From assembly GCA_028819255.1 (NCBI GenBank), contig JAPPMB010000060.1, forward strand, positions 42,371-106,370: 64,000 nucleotides of DNA. The letters are read 5' to 3'. Source of the stretch: Bryobacterales bacterium. Its GTDB lineage: Bacteria; Acidobacteriota; Terriglobia; Bryobacterales; UBA6623. Under the pieces are notes generated by a model. It was not told where the DNA came from and searched no databases. It was given only the letters and a program-made list of their open reading frames with translations. The position numbers and the translations under genes are program-made. This document shows, piece after piece, positions 45,362 to 54,792 of this stretch; the stretch's first letter is position 1; each line of letters begins with the position of its first letter.

Positions 45362-47703
45362 AGGGATCTCCTCATCTGGAACGGACTGCTCTGCACAATT
45401 CCCAGGATCAGTGACGAGAACCGGTAGTTCTCGGACGCGGCGTCCCGGACGATCTTGCGGACGGAAGGCGCGTCGCGGTGGTCAACGACCCTGCCGAGCG
45501 AGTAGGTCAGCAGCTTCTCGGTCAGGGTGCCCACGAACATCTCCGGCCGATCCAGAAGCGCCCGCTCAAGCCCGTCGACCCCAAGGAAGGGTTCGCCGCC
45601 CGGCAGGCTCCCTGCGGAATCGATCGGCTGCTCGCCCTCGGTCTCGCGCCAGCGACCCACCGCGTCGTAGTTCTCGAGCGCGAATCCCACCGGATCCATC
45701 AGGTTGTGGCACCCCGAGCAGGCGGGGTTGGCGCGGTGCTCCATCAGGCGCTCCCGAACCGAGAGCCCCCCGTCGATGGTCCTGTCCTCAAGGGCGGGCA
45801 CGTCGGCGGGCGCGGGAGGCGGGGGCGAACCGAGGAGATTCTCCATGACCCAGTGTCCCCGGATCACCGGCGATGTCCTCGTGTTGTACGAAGTCACGGT
45901 CAAGACGCTTGCATGCCGGAGCAGCCCGCCCCGTCGGCTTTCCCGGTCCAGATCCACCCGCCGAAACCAGCTGCCGTACACGTGGGGAATCCGATAGTGC
46001 CTAGCCAGGCGCTCGTTGAGATAAGTGTAGTCCGCAGAAAGCAGTTCCAGGACGCTGTGATCCTCCCGAATCACGTTCGTCAGCAGCAATTCCGTCTCTT
46101 TCCGCATCGATTGCCGGAGGTTGTCGTCAAAGCTGGGGAACGAGCGCATGTCCGGCTTGACGGACTCCAGGTTTCTCAGGTGCAGCCACTGCGAGGCGAA
46201 GTTCGTCACCATCGCGTCGGAGCGCCGGTCCCCGAGCATGCGCCGAACCTGTCGCTCAAGCATGCCCGTCCGGCCCAGCTCCCCGGCAATGGCGGCGTCG
46301 AGCAGCTCGTCGTCCGGCACGCTGCTCCAGAGGAAGAACGCCAGCCTCGCTGCGAGTTCGGTGTCACTGACCCGGTAAGGCGTGCCGGACGGGATCCCGA
46401 CCGGATCCCTCTCCACACGGAACAGAAAGTCGGGGCTGACCAGGATTGAGGCCAGGGCCATCTCGATCCCCGCCTCGAAGCCTCCTTGGGACCGGCCGCG
46501 GTCGAAGAAATCCATCGGGCTCTCGAAGTCCCGCTCTGTCGCCTCCCGCCGGTAGGCTCTCCGCATGAGCGCGCCGAGAATCCGCCGGACACATGTCTCT
46601 TCAGTCTTCGCGTTCTCGGGCCGACAGCTGAATATCCGGTCCCTGCTGGGGGTGTTTCCTGCCCCCCTTGCATCGAACGGGCCCCGGATCGAGACCTCGT
46701 AGACTGCCGGCTGGACTCGAGGGTGACGATAGACGTTGTAGTGGGCCTCGTAGGGCTCGCGGTCCGTCTCAAGGACGCTCCACGGGCGCTTGAGGAACGT
46801 CACGCCCACAGTGCGGGGGCCGGCCTCGACCGGCAGCCGGACCGTCAGGTGCCTGTCCACGGCCGCGTGATTGCCGACATGCCGCGGAGGCACGACTTCG
46901 AATGAGCGGACCTGCTCCCCGTCCAGAAGGAGCACCACGTGGTGCGTCTCCCTCAGGCCCTCGATCTGCTCGTCGCGGTCCCGGGCAAGCCGGATGACGA
47001 AGTCATAGTCCGCATCAAGCGGAAAGTTGTGGAGGAATGACGTACCGCCCCGAGTGCCGACCGGGAGTCCGTCGACGTGCCACTCCTGGGTAATGTCGGG
47101 CTTCATCTTGACGGTGCGCGCGTCCGGAGATTCCACGGGACGCCCGACCGCCAGGCGGGAGATCAGGTCTGCGGCGGAAACGTAGCTCTCCAGCAGCGCC
47201 GGAGAAAGGTCCCCGACCGTTATGTTGTCAAAGCCGGAACTCGACTCGTCCCGCGGCAGCACCTCGGACAGGTCCACTTCCAGGGCGAGCACGTCGCGGA
47301 CGGCATTCTCGTACTCCGTTCTCGTGAGTCTTCGGAACGTGTCGGTGCGCCCGGGATCGGGCCGGGCCTCGGCGACGCGGTCCAGTGCAGCCTCCAGCGA
47401 AGCCGCCACTGCCTCGTAGAGCGGCTCGTCGGGGCGCGGAGCCCCTTCAGGGGGCATGTGGCGAGCGCGAATCTTCCGGACGACCTTTTCCCAGGCCGCA
47501 GGATTCCGCTCGACAGGCGACGCGGCGAGGGTGTCGAGAGCAAGGCCGGCGGTCCGCACCTGCTCGTTGTGGCACGAGGCGCAATACTGCGCAACGAGTG
47601 ATTGATGGGGCGCGTGCGGCGACGCTGGCAGTTGCCCGTGCAGCATGCACAGAACTCCGCTCGCCGCGAGCAGCCCCGCCGGCCGAGTGAGAACTCGCAG
47701 CAT
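45358..47703 (-). CDS. DUF1592-family exported c-type cytochrome (DUF1587/1592/1588/1585)
   Basis: 781 residues. The ATG at 47703 gives MLRVLTRPAGLLAASGVLCM, a signal peptide; the frame extends to 47817. A heme site AQYCASCHNEQV is near residue 40. DUF1587 follows (FRRLTRTEYENAVRDVLALE), then a sugar-binding-like beta domain, DUF1592 (RAYRREATERDFESPMDFFD, ELAARLAFFLWSSVPDDELL), DUF1588 (GGLLRHASVLTVTSYNTRTS) and ACSGCHNLMDPVGFALENYD with DUF1585 at the end. It is the first gene of the three-gene operon with DUF1552 and ankyrin. It probably carries electrons in the periplasm; the substrate is unknown. Confidence 0.9.
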   Translation of the reverse strand: MLRVLTRPAGLLAASGVLCMLHGQLPASPHAPHQSLVAQYCASCHNEQVRTAGLALDTLAASPVERNPAAWEKVVRKIRARHMPPEGAPRPDEPLYEAVAASLEAALDRVAEARPDPGRTDTFRRLTRTEYENAVRDVLALEVDLSEVLPRDESSSGFDNITVGDLSPALLESYVSAADLISRLAVGRPVESPDARTVKMKPDITQEWHVDGLPVGTRGGTSFLHNFPLDADYDFVIRLARDRDEQIEGLRETHHVVLLLDGEQVRSFEVVPPRHVGNHAAVDRHLTVRLPVEAGPRTVGVTFLKRPWSVLETDREPYEAHYNVYRHPRVQPAVYEVSIRGPFDARGAGNTPSRDRIFSCRPENAKTEETCVRRILGALMRRAYRREATERDFESPMDFFDRGRSQGGFEAGIEMALASILVSPDFLFRVERDPVGIPSGTPYRVSDTELAARLAFFLWSSVPDDELLDAAIAGELGRTGMLERQVRRMLGDRRSDAMVTNFASQWLHLRNLESVKPDMRSFPSFDDNLRQSMRKETELLLTNVIREDHSVLELLSADYTYLNERLARHYRIPHVYGSWFRRVDLDRESRRGGLLRHASVLTVTSYNTRTSPVIRGHWVMENLLGSPPPPAPADVPALEDRTIDGGLSVRERLMEHRANPACSGCHNLMDPVGFALENYDAVGRWRETEGEQPIDSAGSLPGGEPFLGVDGLERALLDRPEMFVGTLTEKLLTYSLGRVVDHRDAPSVRKIVRDAASENYRFSSLILGIVQSSPFQMRRSL

Positions 47704-47797
47704 CTGATCCAAGGGCTGGGTCTGGCCGCCCCCGGGGCAAGCCCAGCGTATCAAAGGCCAATTCACGGCGCAACCTGCCGCGCTGCGTCCGAGAGCG

Positions 47798-48082
47798 CTA
47801 CGGGCCGACCCGGTCAATGCCCCCTGCGCCGAAGAGCGTCCAGCCCAGATCCGGACGGTCGGACTCGATCGCAGCCTCGCAGACCGTTTCGGACGGGACG
47901 GATCGCCGGTGCTCCCGCATGCGCGTCCATTGTGTGAACTGCGAAGGAGAGATCGACATCCACCCCCCGAAGCCTAGGGAGTCGGCGTCCAGCAACGCAC
48001 CATGCGCCGTCGGGAGGTTCTCGGCCTTGGGAAGCCAGTCGACGTCACCCATCGCGATCGCAATCACGCGGTCGGAGCCCAT
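47798..48082 (-). CDS. Doubtful small hypothetical protein
   Basis: A 94-codon frame with GC-rich third positions, like real genes here (for example MGDVDWLPKAENLPTAHG, then SLGFGGWMSISPSQFTQW). It lacks a clear ribosome site, signal or family. It could be a remnant. The rest of the gap 47704-48125 shows nothing else. Confidence 0.25.
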   Translation of the reverse strand: MGSDRVIAIAMGDVDWLPKAENLPTAHGALLDADSLGFGGWMSISPSQFTQWTRMREHRRSVPSETVCEAAIESDRPDLGWTLFGAGGIDRVGP

Positions 48083-48125
48083 GGACTCCGACTAAGCCTG
48101 TCCGATGCGATGACGTCGCGCAGGC

Positions 48126-48464
48126 CTACTGTGCACGGCTCAGGCGGGACTTGACCCGCTTGACCAGCTTCAGAATCTCCTCGGCCTTGCGAACGCTGCG
48201 CAGATCCACTGTGTGGAACTGATTTCGCTCAATGTCCTTCTGCAGCGCAGTGGCGAGCTCGATGACCTTGGCCATGTCGGCACTCGACTTCTCGACGTCG
48301 CTCTTGAGGATCATCAGAGTTCGGGACCGCCCGTCCGGCATCCGCTTCAGCCGGTCGACGCCCAGAGGTGCGTCGCCGACGCCGCTCCGGCCTCCACCGG
48401 TCTGGGCGGCCATGGGTGACAGCAGCAAGAGGGAAGCAAGTGCGAGGAGCCACGGTTTCGCCAT
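48126..48464 (-). CDS. Small exported helical protein, hypothetical
   Basis: 112 residues. The ATG at 48464 gives MAKPWLLALASLLLLSPMAA, a signal peptide. The mature part has a Gly-rich stretch and then a long charged helix (SRTLMILKSDVEKSSADMAK, VIELATALQKDIERNQFHTV, KAEEILKLVKRVKSRLSRAQ) that could form a coiled coil. Proteins of this shape recur in acidobacterial genomes without known function. It is divergent from the ferredoxin gene. Confidence 0.6.
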   Translation of the reverse strand: MAKPWLLALASLLLLSPMAAQTGGGRSGVGDAPLGVDRLKRMPDGRSRTLMILKSDVEKSSADMAKVIELATALQKDIERNQFHTVDLRSVRKAEEILKLVKRVKSRLSRAQ

Positions 48465-48631
48465 CTCTATGCACAATGATACGCTCAGGATAGGCCCGAT
48501 CCGGGGGGATTCCTCGGCGACGGCGACTGTGCTAGACTCAAATTTCGTTCAGTGGCAAGTGACTGATTCACGAGCCAGCGGGCGTTCCTGGAGGCAAAGA
48601 GTTCAGGCCTGTTGAGGAGAGGGTAGGAAGA

Positions 48632-48889
48632 ATGGCTTACATCATTGCAGAACCATGCATCGGTACGAAGGACACCGCCTGCGTCGATGCCTGCCCGGTG
48701 GACTGCATTCACCCCAAGGCGGACGAAGAGGACTTCGAAACGGAAGAGATGCTCTTCATCGATCCAGAGGAGTGCATCGATTGCGGCGCCTGCGTTCCGG
48801 TCTGCCCGGTGTCGGCGATCTTCGCCGAAGAGGACCTTCCGGAAGAGTGGGACGAGTTCATCGACATCAACGCCGAATATTACGAATAG
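48632..48889 (+). CDS. fdxA: 7Fe-type ferredoxin
   Basis: 85 residues with two cluster motifs. Cys9, Cys17, Cys21 and Cys25 (PCIGTKDTACVDACPVDC) have the spacing of [3Fe-4S]/[4Fe-4S] ferredoxins. Cys48, Cys51, Cys54 and Cys58 (ECIDCGACVPVCP) form a classic CxxCxxCxxxCP. It is an acidic, soluble electron carrier. Its redox partner is not encoded nearby. A -10-like TAGACT lies at 48533-48538 in the gap to the divergent gene. Confidence 0.93.
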   Translation: MAYIIAEPCIGTKDTACVDACPVDCIHPKADEEDFETEEMLFIDPEECIDCGACVPVCPVSAIFAEEDLPEEWDEFIDINAEYYE

Positions 48890-49163
48890 CTGCTCCGGAT
48901 CCAACCGGATTCCGCAGCGCCGATCGGTTGTGCGCCGCCCATCCGGCCCGGTGTCGGCATTCTCACGCTCTCCTGCCCGGGAGCCGTGGCCCCGGGAGCG
49001 TGTCGGAAGCTGCTGGTGTGCCCGAGAGCGACCGGATTCCGGTCTAGGGCGCCACACCGCTGACGCGCCCGCAACACGGAGATTCCACACTCCGACAGTG
49101 CAGGGGCGCAGCGTGCGCCTGCCCGATGTCAAGTGAGCCGAACGGCTCCGCGTCTATTGGCCG

Positions 49164-49586
49164 CTACTCGTCCTTCTTGTGGACGTCGTGGCAGGTCTTG
49201 CACCCGCCCCGCATCGCCTTGAGACCCTTGTTGTAGCCATCGGCATCCATCCGATAGGCACCCATCATCGCGTCGCGAGTTGCTGCGACCACCTTCATCG
49301 CGCCATCGCGCCAGGCCTCGTCCTTGACGCGCCCATCCATGAGCACGAGCTGGGTGGCTTCATTGACCATCGAGACCGCACCGAATGCGCTCTGCCATTC
49401 GGCCTTGTCACTGGGCCCCCCGGCTTCGCCGTACGCCTTGATCTTGTCCATGGCCGGCTTGACCATGTACTCCATGAGGTCATTCACCGCCGCCGCCTTC
49501 TTGTAGGTGTGTCCCCCATCGCTGTCAGCAACCACGGAGACACCGGCCGCCAACATCATGGCGGCCGCAATCGCAACCGTTCTCAT
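49164..49586 (-). CDS. Class II (c'/c-556-like) cytochrome c
   Basis: 140 residues. The ATG at 49586 is preceded by GGGAGAGAG and gives MRTVAIAAAMMLAAGVSVVA, a signal peptide. The protein is a four-helix bundle type with heme attached near the C-terminus at GGCKTCHDVHKKDE (CxxCH). A methionine near the start (YMVKPAMDKI) could be the sixth ligand, as in c-556. It would act as a periplasmic electron carrier or NO-binding protein. The frame extends to 49904, but that part is not signal-like. Confidence 0.85.
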   Translation of the reverse strand: MRTVAIAAAMMLAAGVSVVADSDGGHTYKKAAAVNDLMEYMVKPAMDKIKAYGEAGGPSDKAEWQSAFGAVSMVNEATQLVLMDGRVKDEAWRDGAMKVVAATRDAMMGAYRMDADGYNKGLKAMRGGCKTCHDVHKKDE

Positions 49587-49940
49587 CCACTCTCTCCCCA
49601 TACGCGTTCGGATCCCGGGCCCGTACCGTGCGAACCCTGCCGACAGGATTATATCGCATCGAATTTCCCTGTTCGGCAGCACGGCAGCCCGCGGTCCAGG
49701 GAGCGTTCCCGACGGGCCGGCCAGCACCGAAGCGCCGGGGTCCGGTCCGGCAGCAGCACGGAACCGGAACCCAATCCCCGCCGGGGAATGCTCGCGGATC
49801 CGAAAGTAGGAAGAACGGCCCTCGAAGGTGGTCTGGGACACAAGCCGCCGACCGTCGCAGCGCCAATCCGGCCGGCGCCGTTCACACGCCGAGATGCTCA
49901 GCACGCGCGCGGCACCGGCGTGTGCCGCACCGCCGGCGGG
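49587..49940. other. Spacer without a recognisable gene
   Basis: This 354-base stretch lies between the cytochrome start and the end of the M28 peptidase gene. Only shadow frames are present, and no promoter or hairpin is convincing. Confidence 0.35.
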
Positions 49941-51566
49941 CTAGCGCCAGGACGCCTCGCGGGCCGCCAGGAATTCGTCGCCGGCGTTCCACGTCGGCAG
50001 GTCCGGCTGGTTCGCCACGGTCCGGCCCAAGTCAAACCCGAATCTAACCAAGACTGCGATGCCTTCGAAGTCCCAGTCCTCCCGGAACTCGTCGGAGGGC
50101 TGGTGGTAGCGCTTGCTTCGATACTCCGCGACCCACTGCTCACCCCAGCCTGCCGGCCTGTCAACGAAGATGGATCCGGACTTGATCGAGAAGGCCGGCA
50201 CTCCGTGCTTGGCCAGGCTGAACTGGTCCGAGCGGTAGTAGTAGCCCTGCTCCGGATGGGCGTCCGGCGTCAGTGTCATTCCATACTCGGCGGCGAGCGC
50301 CTCGACCGTGCCCTTGAGCGTCGTGCGCTCGTGCCCCGGAACCGAGAGGTCGCTCGTGAGTCCGTAGGGATAGAGCCCGTCGTAGTTCAGGTTCGCTGCG
50401 GTCCGGCCCACCGGAACCACCGGATTCGCCGCGTAGTAGGCGGACCCGAGCAGGCCGCTCTCCTCGGCCCCCACGAACGCAAACAGGACCGAGCGGGCGG
50501 GCCGTTCATCGAGACGGCCGAAGCCCCTGGCGATCTCCAGAAGCGCCGCGCAGCCCGTGGCGTTGTCCACTGCCCCGTTGTAGATCCTGTCCGGACTGTC
50601 CGCGGCCTCGCTCATGCCCATGTGATCCCAGTGCGCCGTGTAGAGCACCGCTTCATCCTTCATGGCCGGATCGCCGCCCTCGAACCGGGCTAGGACATTG
50701 CGGGTCTCGATCGGCACAATCGAACTGCGCAGGTCGGCCTGAGCGCGCACCTCAAGCGGAACCGGGACGAAGTCGGGGCGATTCGCCATCGCGAGCAACT
50801 CGTCAAGCCCCTTGCCGCGCGTGGCAGGCGACGCCGCGAACAGCCGTTCCGCCACGGCCGAGGTGATCCAGCCGGCCATGGCCAGCTTCGGCTCGCCCTC
50901 CTTGACCTCGACGTACGGCTGGCCGCCGCTCCAGGAGTTGCGGACCACATCCCACGGATAGCCGGCGGTGTCGTCGGTATGGACGATCAGGACGCCCAGC
51001 GCCCCCCTCCGTGCCGCCTCCTCGTACTTGAACGTCCAGCGGCCGTAGTAGGTGAGCGCCCGCCCCCCGAAGAAGTCGTCTGCGTCCGATGGGGGCTCAT
51101 TGGTGAACAGCAGAAGCACCTTGTCGCGGACGTCCGAGTCCTTGTAGTCATCCCAGTCGAATTCCGGTGCGGTGATGCCGTGGCCGACATACACGATCTC
51201 GGCGTCCAGGACCTCCCGGCCGGTCTGGCGTTCATTGTTTCCCACATAGCCGTCAAGCACGACGATGTCCTCTCCGGCAAGGCGCAGGACCGAGCCCGGC
51301 TGGGCCTTGATCTCCACGAGTGGAACCTTCTGAAAATACGTTCCGTCCAAGGCCGCCGGCTCGGCGCCGGCCAAGGCGAGCTGGGCTGCCAGATACTCGG
51401 CGGTCAGTGCTTCGCCGCGTCCGCCGACACCGCGCCCCTCGAGGAGATCGTGGGACAGGAAACGAACGTGAGCCGCCAGAGCCCGCGGGTCGATCTTGGC
51501 CCCGTCCGGGCCCGGCGTCGGGACGCAACTACAGGCAACCAGGACGGAGGCAGCTAGCCAGCGCAT
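49941..51566 (-). CDS. M28-family zinc peptidase, exported
   Basis: 541 residues. The N-terminus MRWLAASVLVACSC has a lipobox-like LVAC, so it may be a lipoprotein. A PA-type insert (EIVYVGHGITAPEFDWDDYK) precedes the M28 domain. Zinc ligands and catalytic residues are seen in YTAHWDHMG (His, Asp), NGAVDNATG (Asp), GAEESGLLGS (Glu-Glu), NLNYDGLYP (Asp) and RYHQPSDEF (His). It would be an aminopeptidase or carboxypeptidase acting on peptides outside the cytoplasm. It is the last gene of a leftward series with GlcD and the unknown protein. Confidence 0.9.
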   Translation of the reverse strand: MRWLAASVLVACSCVPTPGPDGAKIDPRALAAHVRFLSHDLLEGRGVGGRGEALTAEYLAAQLALAGAEPAALDGTYFQKVPLVEIKAQPGSVLRLAGEDIVVLDGYVGNNERQTGREVLDAEIVYVGHGITAPEFDWDDYKDSDVRDKVLLLFTNEPPSDADDFFGGRALTYYGRWTFKYEEAARRGALGVLIVHTDDTAGYPWDVVRNSWSGGQPYVEVKEGEPKLAMAGWITSAVAERLFAASPATRGKGLDELLAMANRPDFVPVPLEVRAQADLRSSIVPIETRNVLARFEGGDPAMKDEAVLYTAHWDHMGMSEAADSPDRIYNGAVDNATGCAALLEIARGFGRLDERPARSVLFAFVGAEESGLLGSAYYAANPVVPVGRTAANLNYDGLYPYGLTSDLSVPGHERTTLKGTVEALAAEYGMTLTPDAHPEQGYYYRSDQFSLAKHGVPAFSIKSGSIFVDRPAGWGEQWVAEYRSKRYHQPSDEFREDWDFEGIAVLVRFGFDLGRTVANQPDLPTWNAGDEFLAAREASWR

Positions 51567-51625
51567 AACGAGGGAATCCTAGCAGAGCCGCGAAGCTCGG
51601 AGGCACGGCGGGCGGCTGTGCGTCG

Positions 51626-53059
51626 CTACCAGACGACGGCCTTGTGCACGGCGGCGGGCGGACGAATCTCCAGGCAGCCCTTTCCCGTCGGCAGAATCTT
51701 GCCCGGATTCAGGCGTCCGTCGGGATTGAAGATCCTCATGAGGCGCTCCATTTGCTCGAGGCTGTCCTCGGCAAACAGCAGCGGCATGAGCTCGTTCTTC
51801 TCCATTCCCACTCCGTGCTCGCCCGTGATCGCGCCACCGACCTCGATGCAGTACTTGAGAATCTCCTCGCCGGCCTGGCGGGTGCGTGCCGTCTCGTCCT
51901 CGCTGCGGGGGTCGAACAGGATGATCGGATGCATGTTGCCGTCGCCGGCGTGGAAGATGTTGCTGATTGTCAGCCCATACTTTTGGGACACTGCGTAGAT
52001 GTGGCGGAGGGTGTCCGCAATGCGGGTCCGCGGCACGACGCCGTCCTGCACGTAGTAGGTCGGGCTCACCCTGCCGACCGCGCCAAAGGCGTTCTTGCGC
52101 CCCTTCCACAGGAGGGCACGCTCCTCGGCGCTCTTCGCCACGCGCACCTCGCGGGCCCGGCACTCCAGGCACACGGACTCGACCAGCTCGAGCTGCTCGG
52201 CCACCGACTCCCGAACGCCTTCGAGCTCAATCAGGAGGACCGCCTCCGCATCCATCGGGAACCCAGCGTGTGTCGCCTCCTCAACCATCCGCAGCATGAC
52301 GCCGTCGAGCATTTCGACAGCTGCCGGCGTAATCGCCCTCGCCGTCAGCTCGCCCACCGTCGAGGCGGCGTCGTCGGCCCTCTCGTAGATGGCCAGCAAG
52401 GTCTCCACGGCTTCAGGCGCGCGCATCAGCCGTACGATCACCTTCGTGACCAGGGCCATGGTTCCCTCGGAGCCAGTCAGCAGTCCGCGGAGGTCGTATC
52501 CGGGCAGATCCTGCTCCTTGCCGCCGACGTTGAGCACCGAGCCGTCCGGCAGCACGACCTCGATGCCCAGCACGTGGTTGGTCGTGACGCCGTAGATCAG
52601 CGTGTGGGGACCGCCGGCGTTTTCGGCGACGTTGCCGCCAATCGTACAGGCCTTCTGGGACGACGGATCCGGCGCATAGTAGTAGCCGTGCCCCTCCACG
52701 GCCCTGGTGATGTCGAGATTGACGACGCCGGGCTGGACAACTGCGCATTCGTTCTCGAGGTCGATCTCGAGGATCCGGTTCATGCGGGAGAAGCCGATCA
52801 TGATTCCTCCGCGCGTGGGAATCACACCTCCGCTCAGGCCCGTGCCGGCGCCGCGCCCCACGATGGGGAGCGCGTGCGCGGCCGCAATCTTCAAGATCCC
52901 GACCACATCCTCCGTGGTGCGCGGAAACACGACGCACTCGGGACGGCCCTTGTCGATGCTGCCGTCGTACTCGTACAGCAGCAGATCCTGGTCGCGGTGA
53001 AGGACGGCCCGCTTGCCGACGACTCGCCTCAGATCCGAAATTGCAGCGTCGGAGAGCAT
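51626..53059 (-). CDS. glcD: Glycolate oxidase subunit GlcD (FAD-linked oxidase)
   Basis: 477 residues. The FAD-binding type 4 domain is at about residues 40-210 (VVFPRTTEDVVGILKIAAAH, GRGAGTGLSGGVIPTRGGIM, GNVAENAGGPHTLIYGVTTN). The C-terminal FAD-oxidase domain has IFHAGDGNMHPIILFDPR and GAITGEHGVGMEKN. It oxidises glycolate or D-lactate to the 2-oxo acid. GlcE and GlcF are not adjacent, so it may work alone or with distant partners. It starts 21 bases after the unknown 386-residue gene. Confidence 0.92.
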   Translation of the reverse strand: MLSDAAISDLRRVVGKRAVLHRDQDLLLYEYDGSIDKGRPECVVFPRTTEDVVGILKIAAAHALPIVGRGAGTGLSGGVIPTRGGIMIGFSRMNRILEIDLENECAVVQPGVVNLDITRAVEGHGYYYAPDPSSQKACTIGGNVAENAGGPHTLIYGVTTNHVLGIEVVLPDGSVLNVGGKEQDLPGYDLRGLLTGSEGTMALVTKVIVRLMRAPEAVETLLAIYERADDAASTVGELTARAITPAAVEMLDGVMLRMVEEATHAGFPMDAEAVLLIELEGVRESVAEQLELVESVCLECRAREVRVAKSAEERALLWKGRKNAFGAVGRVSPTYYVQDGVVPRTRIADTLRHIYAVSQKYGLTISNIFHAGDGNMHPIILFDPRSEDETARTRQAGEEILKYCIEVGGAITGEHGVGMEKNELMPLLFAEDSLEQMERLMRIFNPDGRLNPGKILPTGKGCLEIRPPAAVHKAVVW

Positions 53060-53080
53060 TCTTCAATCTTAGTGGAGGGA

Positions 53081-54241
53081 CTACGCGGCGGCTGACCGGG
53101 CGATGCCCGCCTGCATGGTGGCAGCGGCGAAGCTCAGGAGGTCCCGGCGCTCCCTCGACACGTCCGCCAGGCGGACGTAGTCCTCGGCCATCTGGCAGAG
53201 TTGCAGCGCATTCGGGCAGGTTAGGAACTGAGGGTCCGCATCGGAGAGGTGTTCGACCGCGACGTCGGCCGCCTCGGCAGGCCTCTCGATCCGCACGAGG
53301 AGGTTCACCAGCACCTGGGCGGGAGTCGTTCCAGCGATGTTCGGGTCGCAAGTCTCGATCTTCCGCCGGAAGTGGGCCAGTCCATTCTCCACGTCCCTGC
53401 CGAGGACGGTCCGGATGTACACGCCGTAGTCCTCGAAGACGTTCTCGAAGGGAGGATTCCCGGGGAACTGGTACATCTGGCCGAGCCTGCGCCCATACTC
53501 GGTCATGCCGTAGAGAAGGTCGAGGGTTCCGGTGTTTTCCAAGGACATGGCCATCTGGACCAGAGACGACACGTGCGATGTGTCCAAATAGTACGCGTTT
53601 CCTTCGAACAGCCATTCCCGGCCGTTCACGATTTCAGCCAAGTCAGTGCCCGCGGGCTCCTCGCCGTCTTTCTGGCGCACCGCGTACTTGATGTTGGCGA
53701 GGAGCTCGGCATGCACGTGCTCCGCGAGCAGGCGGGCGCAGTCCTCCCTGCCCTCCTCCACCGGATACTGTGAGAAATTGGTGATTGCCCGACACGTTCC
53801 GTAATGCTTGAGAATGAGTTCGAAGCCCTTCTTCGGGCTGACTTGCTCGTGGTACGCCACCTCGATGAGGCCGTCCAGAACCTCGCCGGACTCACTGCCG
53901 TCGCTCGCCTCGATTGCGGCCCGGACAGGAACCTTGTCTCCCAGTGCCCGGAAGTACGGCCACGCTCTGGAAACGTGACCGTCATTCAGAAAGAGCGTAC
54001 CGACCTCCCGGGCGGCTTCGACCGTCGCTGCTTCATAGGCGGCCTGGACTTCGGGCTCGAGATCCTTCCAGGGCGCGGTCTGGATCAGGGGCATTCCCAG
54101 TTCGTACCGCTTCCTCATCAGCCGAGCCTCAAAGATCAGCGGATAGGACCCCTCCTCCCGAAACCGTCTCACGGCCAGATCGAAGCCCGCCTCGACATCC
54201 CCCGAAATGAGGGCCTGTCGCACCTGATCGAAGACATCCAT
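53081..54241 (-). CDS. Conserved-looking hypothetical protein upstream of glcD
   Basis: 386 residues from the ATG at 54241 (MDVFDQVRQALISGDVEAGF). It is soluble and mostly helical, with TPR-like stretches (EAAREVGTLFLNDGHVSRAW, NLLVRIERPAEAADVAVEHL) and no signal peptide or catalytic motif I can recognise. The central part (EWLFEGNAYYLDTSHVSSLV) contains His and Asp residues. The tight spacing to glcD suggests a functional link. I do not recognise the family. Confidence 0.7.
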   Translation of the reverse strand: MDVFDQVRQALISGDVEAGFDLAVRRFREEGSYPLIFEARLMRKRYELGMPLIQTAPWKDLEPEVQAAYEAATVEAAREVGTLFLNDGHVSRAWPYFRALGDKVPVRAAIEASDGSESGEVLDGLIEVAYHEQVSPKKGFELILKHYGTCRAITNFSQYPVEEGREDCARLLAEHVHAELLANIKYAVRQKDGEEPAGTDLAEIVNGREWLFEGNAYYLDTSHVSSLVQMAMSLENTGTLDLLYGMTEYGRRLGQMYQFPGNPPFENVFEDYGVYIRTVLGRDVENGLAHFRRKIETCDPNIAGTTPAQVLVNLLVRIERPAEAADVAVEHLSDADPQFLTCPNALQLCQMAEDYVRLADVSRERRDLLSFAAATMQAGIARSAAA

Positions 54242-54354
54242 GGTTCTCGCCCCTCTCGCCATTATGGAGCAAAGGCTCCCACCACAGACCTGCTGACCCG
54301 CCAATCACCCTGCCGACAAGACGATCGTGTACGCCTGAAGTGCGGAGTCGGCGG

Positions 54355-54792
54355 CTACAGCGGATTACTCCGCCCCGGGCGGGCGAGGTGCGGGAGGGGA
54401 TTGGTTCTGCTCGCCCGGCGCACGCCCAGACCACTCAGCAGAACCAGGATCAGAGCGCCAGCCACCAGAAGCGCATGTTCGATCAATCCCTCGACACCCT
54501 CGAATCGGTAGCTGCCTCGGAAGACGGCCGCCGTGAGCACAAACAGCAATCCGACCGACCAAACGAGCATCGGCAGCCTAGCCAGTCGAAGGGGAAGCAA
54601 GGCCACCAAAGACGCGGCGATTCCGAACACGCCGGCCGCCACGAGGGACGTGGCCGCGTGCTCGGGGGCAACCGGGAGCAGCGGCACCGAAAGCTCTCCG
54701 CCGTGAATCCACGCCAGACCGGCCAGCCCCGCGCAAAACACGCCGAGACCAAGATTCACAAGAATCGCAAGAAACACAAGTACTTTGCGCAT
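54355..54792 (-). CDS. Four-helix integral membrane protein, hypothetical
   Basis: 145 residues with four hydrophobic segments (VLVFLAILVNLGLGVFCAGL, SLVAAGVFGIAASLVALLPL, LPMLVWSVGLLFVLTAAVF, ALLVAGALILVLLSGLGV) and a short basic tail. No family is recognised. It lies upstream of the glcD series in the same direction, with a gap of 113 bases. Confidence 0.65.
   Translation of the reverse strand: MRKVLVFLAILVNLGLGVFCAGLAGLAWIHGGELSVPLLPVAPEHAATSLVAAGVFGIAASLVALLPLRLARLPMLVWSVGLLFVLTAAVFRGSYRFEGVEGLIEHALLVAGALILVLLSGLGVRRASRTNPLPHLARPGRSNPL

Noticed and set aside
47704..47817. N-terminal extension of the DUF1592 protein
   Set aside because: The extra residues are not signal-like, and the ATG at 47703 begins a typical signal peptide.
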